Source: Paenirhodobacter ferrireducens (GTDB lineage: Bacteria > Pseudomonadota > Alphaproteobacteria > Rhodobacterales > Rhodobacteraceae). From it: 64,000 nt of DNA. The stretch covers positions 1-64,000 of the forward strand of contig NZ_SAVB01000023.1 of assembly GCF_004022265.1 (NCBI RefSeq), given 5' to 3'. Below the pieces are notes generated by a model. The model was not told the DNA's origin. It searched no databases and saw only the letters and a list, made by a program, of their open reading frames with translations. Positions within the stretch are counted from its first letter, which is position 1, and every line of letters starts with the position of its first letter. The translations under genes were made by a program, and so were the position numbers. Shown piece by piece: positions 18,395-28,800 of this stretch.

Positions 18395-19470
18395 GCGCGG
18401 GCCCTCCCGATGCGGACACGGTAATTGGTGAGCAGGTCGAAGCCCAGCAGGAAGAACAGAAGCATCCCCTGGAACACCTGGATCGCCGCCGAGGGCAGCG
18501 ACAGCATCAGCTGCGCCATGTCGCCGCCGATATAGGTCAGCGCCATCAGCAGCCCGGCCAGAAGGATGCCGATCGGGTGCAGCCGGCCGAGGAAGGCGAC
18601 GATGATCGCGGTGAAGCCATAGCCCGCGTTGAAGCTGTCGGTGATCTGCCCCGAGGGGCCCGCAACCTCGAAGAGCCCGGCAAGACCCGCGAGCGCGCCC
18701 GAGAGGCCGAGGCAGAACACCACCAGCCGCGCCGGCACCACGCCGGCAAAGCGCGCCGCCCGCGGTGCCTCGCCCGCGACCCGGATGCGGAAGCCCGCGA
18801 TGTGGCGGTGCATCAGGATATAGGCGCCGATCACCGCGATCAGCGCCGCGAGCACGCCCCAATGCGCGCCGGTGCCCGCGATCAGCTCGGGGTTATGCGC
18901 CGAGGCGTATTGCTGCAGGTTGCGCGAGCCCGGAAAGCCATAGCCCTCGGGGTTCTTCAGCGGCCCGAAGGCCATGTAGGCAAGCAGGTTCTGCGCGACA
19001 TAGACCAGCATCAGCGAGACGAGGATCTCGTTGGTGCCGAAGATCACCTTCAGAAGGGCGGGGATCAGCCCCCAGAGAAACCCGCCAAGCGCGCCGAGGA
19101 TCACCATCGCCGGGAACAGCCACGCACTTTCGGTGGGATAGACGGCCAGCGCCAGCGCCGCGCCGCAGATCGCGCCGATGATGTATTGGCCTTCCGCACC
19201 GATGTTCCAGATCCCGGCCTTGAAGCCCACGGCAAGCCCCGAGGCGATCAGGATCAAGGGCGCCGCCTTCACCAGCAGCTGGCCGCGGAAATAGCCGGCG
19301 TTCGGGCCGAAGAGCGGATCCCAGAAGATCACCCGGATCGCCTCGACCGGGTTCTTGCCAAGCACCGCGAACAGGATGCCGCCGGCGATCATCGTCGCCA
19401 GCACCGCGATCAGGGGCGTCGCCCAGGACCATGCCTTCGAGGGCACGGGCCGTTTCACCAGCCGGATCAT
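18391..19470 (-). CDS. Nucleoside/purine-type ABC transporter permease 1
   Basis: The 359-residue inner-membrane protein is the longer permease of the pair, with the hallmark GFKAGIWNIGAEGQYIIGAI motif near residue 85 and multiple hydrophobic helices. It overlaps the ATPase gene upstream and the second permease downstream, each by four bases. Together they form the channel of a BMP-type importer. Confidence 0.92.
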   Translation of the reverse strand: MIRLVKRPVPSKAWSWATPLIAVLATMIAGGILFAVLGKNPVEAIRVIFWDPLFGPNAGYFRGQLLVKAAPLILIASGLAVGFKAGIWNIGAEGQYIIGAICGAALALAVYPTESAWLFPAMVILGALGGFLWGLIPALLKVIFGTNEILVSLMLVYVAQNLLAYMAFGPLKNPEGYGFPGSRNLQQYASAHNPELIAGTGAHWGVLAALIAVIGAYILMHRHIAGFRIRVAGEAPRAARFAGVVPARLVVFCLGLSGALAGLAGLFEVAGPSGQITDSFNAGYGFTAIIVAFLGRLHPIGILLAGLLMALTYIGGDMAQLMLSLPSAAIQVFQGMLLFFLLGFDLLTNYRVRIGRARA

Positions 19471-20984
19471 TGCGCCGCCTCCGCCATTCCGTGGGCCCCG
19501 CCCAGCATCAGCCCGATCTCGTCGATCGTCAGCCCCTCGGTCGGGCGCGGGGCGGACAGCCGCCCCTCGTTCAATGCGCAGAAGCGGTCGGCGATTTCCA
19601 TCAGTTCGTCAAGGTCTTGCGAGATCACGATCACCGCCGCGCCCTTCGCGGCAAGGTCCAGAAGCGCCTGCCGGATCGCCGCGGCCGCGGCCGCATCGAC
19701 GCCCCAGGTCGGCTGGTTCACGATCAGCACCTCGGGCGCCTGCAGCACCTCGCGGCCGATCACGAACTTCTGCAGGTTGCCGCCCGAAAGTGCGCGCGCC
19801 GCCACATGCGGGCCGGGCGTGCGCACGTCGAAGGCCTGGATGATCTCCTCGGCGAAGAGCCGCGCCGCGGTCATGTCGAGGAAGCCCTTGCGGGTCAGCG
19901 GCCGGCGCACGGTGCCGGTCAGCAACGCATTGTCGGTCAGGCTCATGTTCGGCACCGCGGCATGGCCGAGCCGCTCTTCCGGCGCCCCCTGCAGGCCCAG
20001 CCGGCGCCGGTCGTTCGGCCCGAGGTCGGAAATGTCCTGCCCGTGCAGTTTCACCGTGCCGGGGGCCGAGGGCACCTCGCCCGAGAGCGTGGCCAGCAGT
20101 TCCTCCTGGCCGTTGCCGGCGACGCCGCCGATGCCCAGCACCTCGCCCGCGCGCAGCGACAGCGACACCTCGCGCAGCGACGGGCCGAATTGCGACATCG
20201 AGGGCAGGGAGAGCGCCTTCACCTCGAAGATCGTCGCGCCAAGCGCGCGGCCGCTGCGGTCGGTGGTGGTGAACTCGCCGCCCACCATCATCTCGGCCAG
20301 CTCGCGCGCCGTCTTCTCGCGCGGCACGCAAGACCCCACCACCTTGCCGCCGCGCAGGATCGTCGCGCCGTCGCACAGGCTGCGGATCTCCTCGAGCTTG
20401 TGGCTGATGTAGAGGATCGCCGTGCCCTCGGACGACAGTTTGCGCAGGGTGTGAAAGAGGATGTCGACCTCCTGCGGCGTCAAGACCGAGGTCGGTTCGT
20501 CCATGATGAGCAGCTTCGGGTCCTGCAGCAGGCAGCGGATGATCTCGACGCGCTGACGCTCGCCCGCCGACAGATCGCCCACCAGCCGCTCGGGGTCGAG
20601 CGGCAGCCCGTAGGCAGCGGAGATCTCGCGGATGCGGCGCGCAAGGTCGCGCATCGGCGGCGGGTTTTCCATGCCGAGGGCGACATTCTCGGCGACGTTC
20701 AGCGCCTCGAAGAGGGAAAAGTGCTGAAATACCATCGCCACGCCCGAAAGCCGCGCCGCGCGCGGTTCGGCCGGGGTGTAGGGGGCGCCGTTGAAGGTCA
20801 TCGTGCCCGAATCGGGTTTCACGAGGCCATAGATCATCTTCACCAGCGTCGATTTGCCGGCGCCGTTCTCGCCCAAAAGCGCGTGCACCTCGCCCCGGCC
20901 GACCTCGAAGCCGACGCCGTCATTGGCCACGACCCCGGGATAGGCCTTGGTCAGGCCCTCGATCTTCAGAAGTGTTGTCCCCAT
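19467..20984 (-). CDS. ABC transporter ATPase (two fused nucleotide-binding domains)
   Basis: The 505-residue protein contains two ATPase domains as in sugar and nucleoside importers. Domain 1 has Walker A GENGAGKSTLVKM near residue 40, signature LSAGERQRVEIIRCL and Walker B LLIMDEPTSVL. Domain 2 keeps a signature-like LSGGNLQKFVIGREV and NQPTWGVDAAA but has a degenerate Walker A (GGVAGNGQEELLATL), a pattern normal for this family. The ATG at 20984 overlaps the xdhC stop. Confidence 0.93.
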   Translation of the reverse strand: MGTTLLKIEGLTKAYPGVVANDGVGFEVGRGEVHALLGENGAGKSTLVKMIYGLVKPDSGTMTFNGAPYTPAEPRAARLSGVAMVFQHFSLFEALNVAENVALGMENPPPMRDLARRIREISAAYGLPLDPERLVGDLSAGERQRVEIIRCLLQDPKLLIMDEPTSVLTPQEVDILFHTLRKLSSEGTAILYISHKLEEIRSLCDGATILRGGKVVGSCVPREKTARELAEMMVGGEFTTTDRSGRALGATIFEVKALSLPSMSQFGPSLREVSLSLRAGEVLGIGGVAGNGQEELLATLSGEVPSAPGTVKLHGQDISDLGPNDRRRLGLQGAPEERLGHAAVPNMSLTDNALLTGTVRRPLTRKGFLDMTAARLFAEEIIQAFDVRTPGPHVAARALSGGNLQKFVIGREVLQAPEVLIVNQPTWGVDAAAAAAIRQALLDLAAKGAAVIVISQDLDELMEIADRFCALNEGRLSAPRPTEGLTIDEIGLMLGGAHGMAEAAQ

Positions 20985-21928
20985 CACCCGGCGCGTCCTT
21001 CCAATCTGCTGGCCGTTCCGGCTCTTGTGGCGCTCAGCTCTCTCAGTAGCGCGGCGGCGACCGAAATCGCAATGGCCTGCGGTGCCTTCCCGAAGGTCGG
21101 ATCGCCTATCGGACAGGCAATGCGGGAAATTTGGGCTTCGGAATGGCCCAGATCTGCCAGCCGCGACCGGAACCTTGCCCATTTCGTCGCCGAGCCGATC
21201 AGCCCGCAGGCGGCAAAGCCGTGGTCGAGCAGGCGGTGGCACAGCTCGAAATCGAGGGCATGGGAATAGGTCAGGATCAGATGGCGCGCGGTCAGGGGGG
21301 CAAGGGGAACAAGATCGGCGGGGTTCTCGGCGATCAGCGTCTCGACGCCCTCGGGGATCACCTCGGGAAAACGCTCGGCCCCGGTGTCGGCCCAGCGAAG
21401 CCGCAGCCCGGGCAGCGGGGCCAGCACGCCGGCGAGCGCCCGCCCGACATGGCCCGCGCCCCAGATCCAGAGCTCGGTCGCGCGCGGCGCGACCTCCTCG
21501 ACCAGCCAGCCCTCGATCAGCAGGGCAGGGGCCTCGCCGCGGTCGCGGGCGCGGGCAAGGGCCCGGCGCAGCGCGAGCGGCATCTCGGCCGGCCCGCCCA
21601 CCGGGCGCGCATGCCAGCCCGGGGCAAGGGTGGCGACCGTCGCGGCCGTCATCGGCTCATAGGCCAGCACCACCGCGCCGCCGCAGCACTGCCCCATCGC
21701 CGGCCCAAGCGCGATGCGTTCGAGATGCGGCGCAAGCGTCGCACGGGCGCGGGCGATCGCCTCGAATTCCAGCCGCCCGCCGCCGATCGTGCCCTCGGTC
21801 CGGTCGGGCCAGACCAGCATCGCCGCGCCCGGCTCGCGCGGGGCAGAACCGCGCACCTCGGCCACGGTGATGCGCACGAAAGGGCCGCGTGCGGCGGCCC
21901 GGATCAGCGCGTCCGGATCGAGGCTCAT
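20984..21928 (-). CDS. xdhC: Xanthine dehydrogenase accessory protein
   Basis: The 314-residue cytoplasmic protein is needed for maturation of XdhAB: XdhC binds the molybdenum cofactor, promotes its sulfuration and hands it to XdhB. The XdhC/CoxI N-terminal segment (GSAPREPGAAMLVW... EGTIGGGRLEFEAI), the GQCCGG cysteine pair and the Rossmann-like ELWIWGAGHVGRAL near residue 170 are visible. It overlaps xdhB by four bases. I chose the ATG at 21928; longer frames run into xdhB. Confidence 0.93.
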   Translation of the reverse strand: MSLDPDALIRAAARGPFVRITVAEVRGSAPREPGAAMLVWPDRTEGTIGGGRLEFEAIARARATLAPHLERIALGPAMGQCCGGAVVLAYEPMTAATVATLAPGWHARPVGGPAEMPLALRRALARARDRGEAPALLIEGWLVEEVAPRATELWIWGAGHVGRALAGVLAPLPGLRLRWADTGAERFPEVIPEGVETLIAENPADLVPLAPLTARHLILTYSHALDFELCHRLLDHGFAACGLIGSATKWARFRSRLADLGHSEAQISRIACPIGDPTFGKAPQAIAISVAAALLRELSATRAGTASRLEGRAG

Positions 21929-24273
21929 GCTGCCACGCCCCGGGCCCTGGCGACGGCGGCCAGTACCGCCTCGGCCGTCGCCGGTGCCTGCAGATCGGGC
22001 CAGGCCGGGCCACAGGCCGCGCAGGCCGCATTCAGCGCGAGGAAAGCCGAAATCCCCAGCATGAAGGGCGGCTCGCCCACGGCCTTCGAGCGGAACACCG
22101 TCTCCTCGCGGTTCGGCGCATCCCAGAGCCGCACGTTGAACACCCGCGGCCGGTCGGAACAGGCCGGGATCTTGTAGGTCGAGGGGGCGTGCGTCGTCAG
22201 CTGCCCCTTCGCGTTCCACACCAGCTCCTCGGTGGTCAGCCAGCCCGCGCCCTGCACATAGGCGCCCTCGACCTGCCCGATGTCGAGCGCCGGGTTCAGC
22301 GACGATCCCGCGTCATGCACGATATCGGCGCGCAGGATACGGTTCTCGCCGGTGAGCGTGTCGATCACCACCTCGGTCACCGCCGCGCCATAGGCGAAGT
22401 AATAGAACGGCCGGCCGCGCCCGGCGACGCGGTCCCAGCTGATCTTCGGCGTGGCATAGAAGCCCGTCGAGGACAGCGACACCCGCGCGCCATAGGCGGC
22501 GAGCGCCACCTCGGCAAAGGACCAGTCCTTGCCCGGCACCGCGACGCGCCCCTCGGCAAAGACCACCTCGCCCAACGCGCAGCCCTCGCGCGCGGCCACG
22601 AACCCCGCCAGCCGCTCGCGCACCGTCTCGCAGGCGGCCTGCACCGCCATGCCGTTCATGTCGGCCCCCGACGAGGCCGCCGTGGCCGAGGTGTTGGGCA
22701 CCTTCGCGGTATCGCTCGCGGTGATCCGCACGGCGTCACTGTCGATGCCGAAGACCCGCGCCGCGACCTGACAGACCTTGCGGTGCAGCCCCTGTCCCAT
22801 CTCGGTGCCGCCGTGATTGAGCAGGACCGAACCGTCGGAATAGACATGCACCAGAGCGCCGGCCTGGTTCAGATGGGTGAGCGTGAAGGAGATGCCGAAT
22901 TTCACCGGGCTCAGTGCGATGCCGCGCTTCAAGGTTCGATTTTGGCTGTTCCAGACGGCGATCTCGGCCTTGCGGGCGGCGTAATCGCTTGATTTCTCCA
23001 GCTCTGCCAGCAGCCCGTGCAGGATGAAATCCTCCACCTCCTGACCGTAATGGGTTGTCTGCTTTTTCCTGGCCGAACTGCTCTCGGGGGGGCTCGGGGG
23101 GGCAGACGGCCCACCCGCCGGCGACAGGGGCGCGGCCTCGTCATAGAAGTTGCGACGGCGCAGCTCGGCCGGCTCGATGCCGATCACATGCGCCAGATGC
23201 TCCATCGCGCGCTCGACGCCCAGCATCCCCTGCGGCCCGCCGAAGCCGCGATAGGCGGTGTTCGACTGGGTGTTGGTGCGCAGCCGGTGGCTCTCGACCC
23301 GCAGTGCCGGGATGAAATAGGCATTGTCGGCGTGCAGCATCGCCCGGTCGCAGACCGGCAGGCTGAGGTCGGGCGACCAGCCACATCGGGCCAGCTGGAT
23401 GAACTCGGCCCCCAGAAGCTTGCCCTCGGCGTCGGCGCTGATCCGGTAGTGGATGCGGAAATCGTGGCGCTTGCCGGTGATGACCATGTCGTCGTCGCGG
23501 TCGTAGCGCATCTTGCACGCCCGCCCGGTCAGCCGCGCCGCCACCGCGCAGGCGATGGCGAGGTGATTGCCCTGGCTCTCCTTGCCGCCAAAGCCGCCGC
23601 CCATCCGTCGCATCTCGACCCGCACGTCGTGCATGTGCAGGCCGAGCGCCTCGGCCACCTTGTGCTGCACCTCGGTCGGGTGCTGCGAGGAACAGCGGAT
23701 GGTGACGCCCACGTCCTCGGGCAGGGCGAGCGCCGCCTGACCTTCCAGGTAGAAATGCTCCTGCCCGCCGATCTCGACCGTGCCTTCGGCAAGGTGGGTG
23801 GCGCGGGCCAGCGCCGGGGCGACCTCGCCGCGCGACCACACCACCGGCCCGCCCTCGAACCGGCTGTTGGTGGCAAGCGCAGCGTCGAGCGTCAGGATCG
23901 GTGTGCGGGGCGCATAGCGGATGCGGCCCTTGCGCGCCGCGATGCGGGCGGCGCGGTGGCTTTCGGCGACGACGAGGAACATCGGCTGGCCGATGTAATG
24001 CACCTCGCCCTCGGCCAGAACGGGTTCGGGCAGCGGCGCGGGCGAGGCATCGTTGGCAAAGGGCATGTCGGCTGCGGTCAGCACCGCGACCACGCCGGGG
24101 CTTTGCCGCACGGCGGTCAGGTCCATCTCCTCGATCACGGCGCTCGCCTCGGTCGAGAGGCCGAAGGCCAGATGCAGCGTGCCCGCCGGGCAGGGGATGT
24201 CGTCGACATAGCGCGCGCGGCCGGTGACGTGCAGCTCGGCCGAGTCATGGGGCAGGGGGGCGCCGACGCTCAT
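21925..24273 (-). CDS. xdhB: Xanthine dehydrogenase, molybdopterin subunit
   Basis: The 782-residue subunit carries the molybdenum centre that hydroxylates hypoxanthine and xanthine. Conserved stretches include [48 protein letters not shown] and [13 protein letters not shown] near the end, where the family's catalytic glutamate lies. Length and sequence are close to the R. capsulatus enzyme. Around residues 387-407 a proline/serine-rich stretch ([10 protein letters not shown]) is encoded by G/C runs; an equivalent exists in R. capsulatus, so it is not a local assembly artefact. ATGA overlaps link it to xdhA and xdhC. Confidence 0.96.
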   Translation of the reverse strand: MSVGAPLPHDSAELHVTGRARYVDDIPCPAGTLHLAFGLSTEASAVIEEMDLTAVRQSPGVVAVLTAADMPFANDASPAPLPEPVLAEGEVHYIGQPMFLVVAESHRAARIAARKGRIRYAPRTPILTLDAALATNSRFEGGPVVWSRGEVAPALARATHLAEGTVEIGGQEHFYLEGQAALALPEDVGVTIRCSSQHPTEVQHKVAEALGLHMHDVRVEMRRMGGGFGGKESQGNHLAIACAVAARLTGRACKMRYDRDDDMVITGKRHDFRIHYRISADAEGKLLGAEFIQLARCGWSPDLSLPVCDRAMLHADNAYFIPALRVESHRLRTNTQSNTAYRGFGGPQGMLGVERAMEHLAHVIGIEPAELRRRNFYDEAAPLSPAGGPSAPPSPPESSSARKKQTTHYGQEVEDFILHGLLAELEKSSDYAARKAEIAVWNSQNRTLKRGIALSPVKFGISFTLTHLNQAGALVHVYSDGSVLLNHGGTEMGQGLHRKVCQVAARVFGIDSDAVRITASDTAKVPNTSATAASSGADMNGMAVQAACETVRERLAGFVAAREGCALGEVVFAEGRVAVPGKDWSFAEVALAAYGARVSLSSTGFYATPKISWDRVAGRGRPFYYFAYGAAVTEVVIDTLTGENRILRADIVHDAGSSLNPALDIGQVEGAYVQGAGWLTTEELVWNAKGQLTTHAPSTYKIPACSDRPRVFNVRLWDAPNREETVFRSKAVGEPPFMLGISAFLALNAACAACGPAWPDLQAPATAEAVLAAVARARGVAA

Positions 24274-25658
24274 GCCTGCACCTCCAGCACCGAGACAGGC
24301 TCGCCCGAGCGCTCGCGGAGATAGCGCAGCGCCATCGCCTGCGCCGCCTGCATCCGGTAGGCGGCCGAGGCGCGCATGTCGCTCATCGGCGCGAAATCCT
24401 CGGCCAAGCTGGGCAGGGCGGCGGTGACCGCCTCTTCGGTGAAGGGCGCGCCGGTCAGCGCCGCCTCGAGCGCTAAGGCGCGTTTCGGCACCCCGGCCAT
24501 GCCGCCGAAGGCGATCCGCGCACTTGCAATTTTCGAACCTTCCACGGTCAGATTGAAGCAGCCGCAGACAGCGGAAATGTCCTGATCGAACCTTTTCGAC
24601 AGTTTGTAGCAGACAAGCCCCGGCGCCGATTTCGGCAGGCTGACGCTTTCGACGAACTCACCCGGGCGGCGGTCCTGCTTGCGGTAATCGAGGAAGAACT
24701 CCTCGAGCGGCAAGCTGCGGCGGGTGTCGCCAAGGCGCAGGGTCAGGGTGGCACCCATGGCGATCAGCGCCGGCGGGCCATCCCCGATCGGCGAGCCGTT
24801 GGCGATATTGCCGCCGATCGTCGCGGCCTGGCGCACCTGTTCGGAGGCGAAGCGGCGCAGCAGCCCCGCGAGCGCCGGGTGCGGCCCTGCGGCCCAGGCC
24901 CGCAGGGCGGCGATGGTGACGCCGGCGCCGATGATGAAGCCGGTCTCGGTCTCGGTGATCTCGGCAAGATCGGTGCAGCCGCCGAGGAGGGCAACCTCGG
25001 GCAGGGTGCGGAGCTGTTTCGTCACCCACAGCCCGACATCGGTCGCGCCGGCGATCAGCACCGCCTCGGGATGGGCGGGATACCAGGCGGCGAGCTCGTC
25101 GGCGGAGCGGGGCAGGAAGGCGGGGGCTGTCTGCCCCCGCACCCCCGAAGGTACTTCCGGCAAGGTGAAGGAGCGGTCAGCGGCGAGCCAGTCGGCGGCA
25201 GGCGCATCCTTTGCCGCTTCGGCGGCGCGGATGATCGGTGCGTAGCCGGTGCAGCGGCACAGGTTGCCGGCAAGGATGTCGTCGTGATCGGTGCGGTGAT
25301 TGAGATGCGCGGTCGCCATCGAGACGACGAAGCCCGGGGTGCAGAAGCCGCACTGGCTGCCGTGGCACTCGACCATCGCCTTCTGCACCGGATGCAGCGT
25401 GCCGTCGGGGGCGGCGATGCCCTCGACCGTGCGCAGCGCCTTGCCGGCGATCTGCGGCATCATCATCAGGCAGGCATTCACCGCGCGCGCACCCGCCGCG
25501 TCGCTCACCATCACCGTGCAGGCGCCGCAATCGCCCTCGTTGCAGCCTTCCTTGGTGCCGGTCAGCCCCTCGGCGCGCAGCCAGTCGAGCACGCTGAGAG
25601 TGGGGTCGTCGAACCGCGCCACCCGGGTTTCTCCGTTCAGAAGAAACGAGATTTCCAT
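24270..25658 (-). CDS. xdhA: Xanthine dehydrogenase, iron-sulfur/FAD subunit
   Basis: The 462-residue subunit transfers electrons from the molybdenum site to NAD+. Two [2Fe-2S] clusters are visible: [11 protein letters not shown] (about 39-49) with a later Cys, and CGFCTPGFV plus LCRCTGY (about 102-140). The CO-dehydrogenase-type FAD domain follows ([28 protein letters not shown]). The ATG at 25658 gives the same length as the R. capsulatus protein; an ATG two codons earlier (25664) is possible. Residues around 165-175 ([15 protein letters not shown]) are encoded by a copy of the GC-rich repeat. Confidence 0.95.
   Translation of the reverse strand: MEISFLLNGETRVARFDDPTLSVLDWLRAEGLTGTKEGCNEGDCGACTVMVSDAAGARAVNACLMMMPQIAGKALRTVEGIAAPDGTLHPVQKAMVECHGSQCGFCTPGFVVSMATAHLNHRTDHDDILAGNLCRCTGYAPIIRAAEAAKDAPAADWLAADRSFTLPEVPSGVRGQTAPAFLPRSADELAAWYPAHPEAVLIAGATDVGLWVTKQLRTLPEVALLGGCTDLAEITETETGFIIGAGVTIAALRAWAAGPHPALAGLLRRFASEQVRQAATIGGNIANGSPIGDGPPALIAMGATLTLRLGDTRRSLPLEEFFLDYRKQDRRPGEFVESVSLPKSAPGLVCYKLSKRFDQDISAVCGCFNLTVEGSKIASARIAFGGMAGVPKRALALEAALTGAPFTEEAVTAALPSLAEDFAPMSDMRASAAYRMQAAQAMALRYLRERSGEPVSVLEVQA
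25121..25165 (-). repeat. GC-rich repeat, copy 2, read as coding sequence inside xdhA
   Basis: On the minus strand this reads CCTTGCCGGAAGTACCTTCG followed by GGGGTG and a GGGGGCAGACAGCCCCC hairpin, the same arrangement as the copies at 791-840 and 61161-61220. Here it is in frame and encodes [14 protein letters not shown] between the iron-sulfur and FAD domains of XdhA. Confidence 0.6.
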
Positions 25659-25789
25659 GGTCATGTCCGCCGCGATACCGATGTTTTCGACCCCGCGCCC
25701 GATGCGGCATAGAGCGGGGGGCTCTCCCATCTGACCAGCAGAACCCAAGCGCCGGGTCTTGGCAAGGGTGGGGGTGCAGAATGCTGCGA

Positions 25790-25817
25790 AAATTTTGACC
25801 TATTGATTAAATTTTGA
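25790..25817. promoter_or_regulatory. Direct repeat in the divergent xdhA-dnaE promoter region
   Basis: AAATTTTGA occurs at 25790-25798 and again at 25809-25817, 19 bases apart (about two helical turns), in the only AT-rich part of the intergenic region. It could be an operator for xdh or part of the dnaE promoter. No known regulator consensus is claimed. Confidence 0.35.
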
Positions 25818-25878
25818 GCTGCCCGAAGGGGCCGCACGCCCCCTTCCGCCCGTCGCCGCCGCCGCTTATCCTGTCGCT

Positions 25879-28800
25879 ATGGCCGATCCCCGATTCATCC
25901 ACCTGCGCGTGCACACCGAATATTCGCTGCTCGAGGGCGCGATGCCGGTGAAGAAGCTGATCAAGATGTGCGACGCGGCGAAGATCCCCGCCGTCGCCGT
26001 CACCGACACCAATGTCATGTTCTCGGCGCTCGAATTCTGCACCACCGCGAAGGAGTACGGGTTGCAGCCGATCATGGGCTGTCAGACCGATGTGACCTTC
26101 GAGGAGAGCCGGCCGGGCGAGAAGCCGCGGCTGCCCGCGCCCGTCGTTCTGCTGGCGCAGACCGAGGCGGGCTACATGAACCTGATGAAGCTCTCGACCT
26201 GTCTTTACATCGACAAGAACGGGATGCTGCCGCAGGTGTCGCTGGGCGATCTGCAGGCGCATTCCGAGGGGATCATCTGCCTGACCGGCGGCGCCGAAGG
26301 GCCGGTGGGCAAGCTCATCCAGTCCGGACAGCTGCCGAAGGCGCGCGACTTCCTCGAACGGCTCGCCGCGATCTATCCCGACCGGCTCTATGTCGAGCTG
26401 CAGCGCCATCCGGGCGAGGGCGGGCGGCTGATGGAGGGCGAGCGGGCGACCGAGCGGCCCTTCCTCGAGATGGCCTACGAGATGGGGCTGCCGATCGTCG
26501 CGACGAACGAGGTGTTCTTCCCGAAGACCGAGATGTTCGAGGCGCATGACGCGATGCTGTGCATCGCCGAGGGCACCTATGTTGACCAGATCGAGCCGCG
26601 CCGGCGCCTGACGCCGCAGCATTACTTCAAGTCCGAGGCGGAGATGGTCGCGCTGTTCGCCGACCTGCCCGAGGCTGTGGAGAACACCGTCGAGATCGCG
26701 AAACGCTGTGCCTTTGCCGTCTACAAGCGCCCGCCGCTGCTGCCGAAATTCGCCGATAACGAGGTCGAGGAGCTGCGCCGCCAGGCCTGGGAAGGGCTGA
26801 AGAACCGGCTTGCGGTGATCCCGCATGCCTGCCCGGTCGAGGAATACGAGGAGCGGCTGAAATTCGAGCTCGGCATCATCGAGCAGATGGGCTTCCCCGG
26901 CTACTTCCTGATCGTGGCCGACTTCATCAAATGGGGCAAGGCGCATGACATCCCGGTGGGGCCGGGGCGTGGCTCGGGTGCGGGCTCGCTTGTCGCCTAT
27001 GCGCTGACGATCACCGACCTCGACCCGATGCGCTATGCGCTGCTGTTCGAACGCTTCCTGAACCCGGAACGCGTCTCGATGCCCGACTTCGACGTCGACT
27101 TCTGCATGGATCGCCGCGAAGAGGTGATCAGATACGTGCAGCAGAAATACGGGCGCAACAAGGTGGGCCAGATCGCCGCCTTCGGTGCGCTGCTGTCGAA
27201 GGCCGCGGTGCGCGACGTCGGGCGCGTGCTGCAGATGTCCTATGGCCAGGTCGACAAGCTGTCGAAGATGATCCCGGTCGAGGGCGTGAAGCCGGTCTCG
27301 ATCGAGAAGGCGCTGGCCGACGAGCCGCGCCTGCGCGAGGCGGCGAAGGAAGAGGTCGTCGGCCGCCTTCTGAACTATGCCCAGCAGATCGAGGGGCTGT
27401 TGCGCAACGCCTCGACCCACGCCGCGGGTGTGGTGATCGGCGACCGGCCGCTCGACGAGCTGGTGCCGCTGTACCAGGATCCGCGCTCGGACATGCCGGC
27501 CAGCCAGTTCAACATGAAATGGGTGGAAAAGGCCGGTCTGGTGAAGTTCGACTTCCTCGGGCTGAAGACGCTCACCGTGATCCAGAACGCGGTGAATCTG
27601 ATCCGCAAGTCGGGCCGGCCGCTGCATGTCGATGCCGCGGGCAACACGCTTTACGAGCCCGCCGAGGGGGCCGAGAACCAGATCAACGCGATCCCGATCG
27701 ACGACGCGAAGACCTATGATCTTTACGCCCGCGCCCATACCGTCGCCGTGTTCCAGGTGGAATCGACGGGGATGATGGACGCGCTGCGGCGCATGAAACC
27801 CACCTGCATCGAGGATATCGTGGCGCTCGTGGCGCTCTATCGTCCGGGCCCGATGGAGAACATCCCGGTCTATTGCGAGGTCAAGCACGGGCTGCGGCCG
27901 CTCGAATCGCTGCATCCGACGATCGACCCGATCCTGAAGGAAACGCAGGGCATCATCGTCTATCAGGAACAGGTGATGCAGATCGCCCAGGTGATGGCGG
28001 GCTATTCGCTGGGTGGCGCCGACCTTTTGCGCCGCGCCATGGGCAAGAAGATCGCCGAGGAGATGGCGAAGGAGCGTCCGAAGTTCATCGAGGGTGCGAA
28101 GAAGACTCACAACATCGACGCGAAGAAGGCCGGCGAGGTCTTCGACCTGCTCGAGAAATTCGCGAACTACGGCTTCAACAAGTCGCACGCCGCGGCCTAT
28201 GCGCTGGTCTCCTATCAGACCGCCTGGCTGAAGGCGAACCACCCGGTCGAGTTCATGGCCGGCGTGATGAACTGCGATATCCATCTGACCGACAAGCTCT
28301 CGACCTACATGGGCGAGGTGCGGCGCGCCCTTGGCATCACCGTGGTGCCGCCCTGCGTGAACCGCTCGCTCGCCACCTTCGACGTGGTGAACCAGCAGCT
28401 TGTCTATGCGCTCGGCGCGCTGAAGAACGTCGGTGTCGAGGCGATGAAGCTGATCGTCGAGGCGCGTGACGATGCGCCGTTCCGCGACCTGTTCGACTTC
28501 GCCCGGCGCTGCGACATGAAGCGGATCGGCAAGCGGCCGCTCGAGATGCTGGCCCGCGCCGGTGCCTTCGACCAGCTCGACCCGAACCGGCGGCGGGTGT
28601 TCGAAAGCCTCGAGGGGCTCATGGCCTGGTCGGCCGCGGTGGCCGAGGCCAAGGCCTCGGCGCAGGTGTCGCTCTTTGGCGATGCGGGCGACGACCTGCC
28701 GCCGCCGCGGATCGCCGATGTCGACGACTGGCTGCCCTCCGAGCGGCTGGCGGAAGAGCACAAGGCCATCGGTTTCTATCTGTCGGGCCACCCGCTTGAC

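Noticed and set aside
18395-18862. N-terminal extension of the second purine-type permease
   Set aside because: The extension is Arg/Gly/Pro-rich, overlaps the first permease out of frame, and the ATG at 18394 fits the family start and an ATGA overlap.
22929-23144. Frameshift or insertion in xdhB at the proline-rich stretch
   Set aside because: The reading frame continues without a break, and a comparable PSAPPSPPE-type stretch exists in the R. capsulatus protein.
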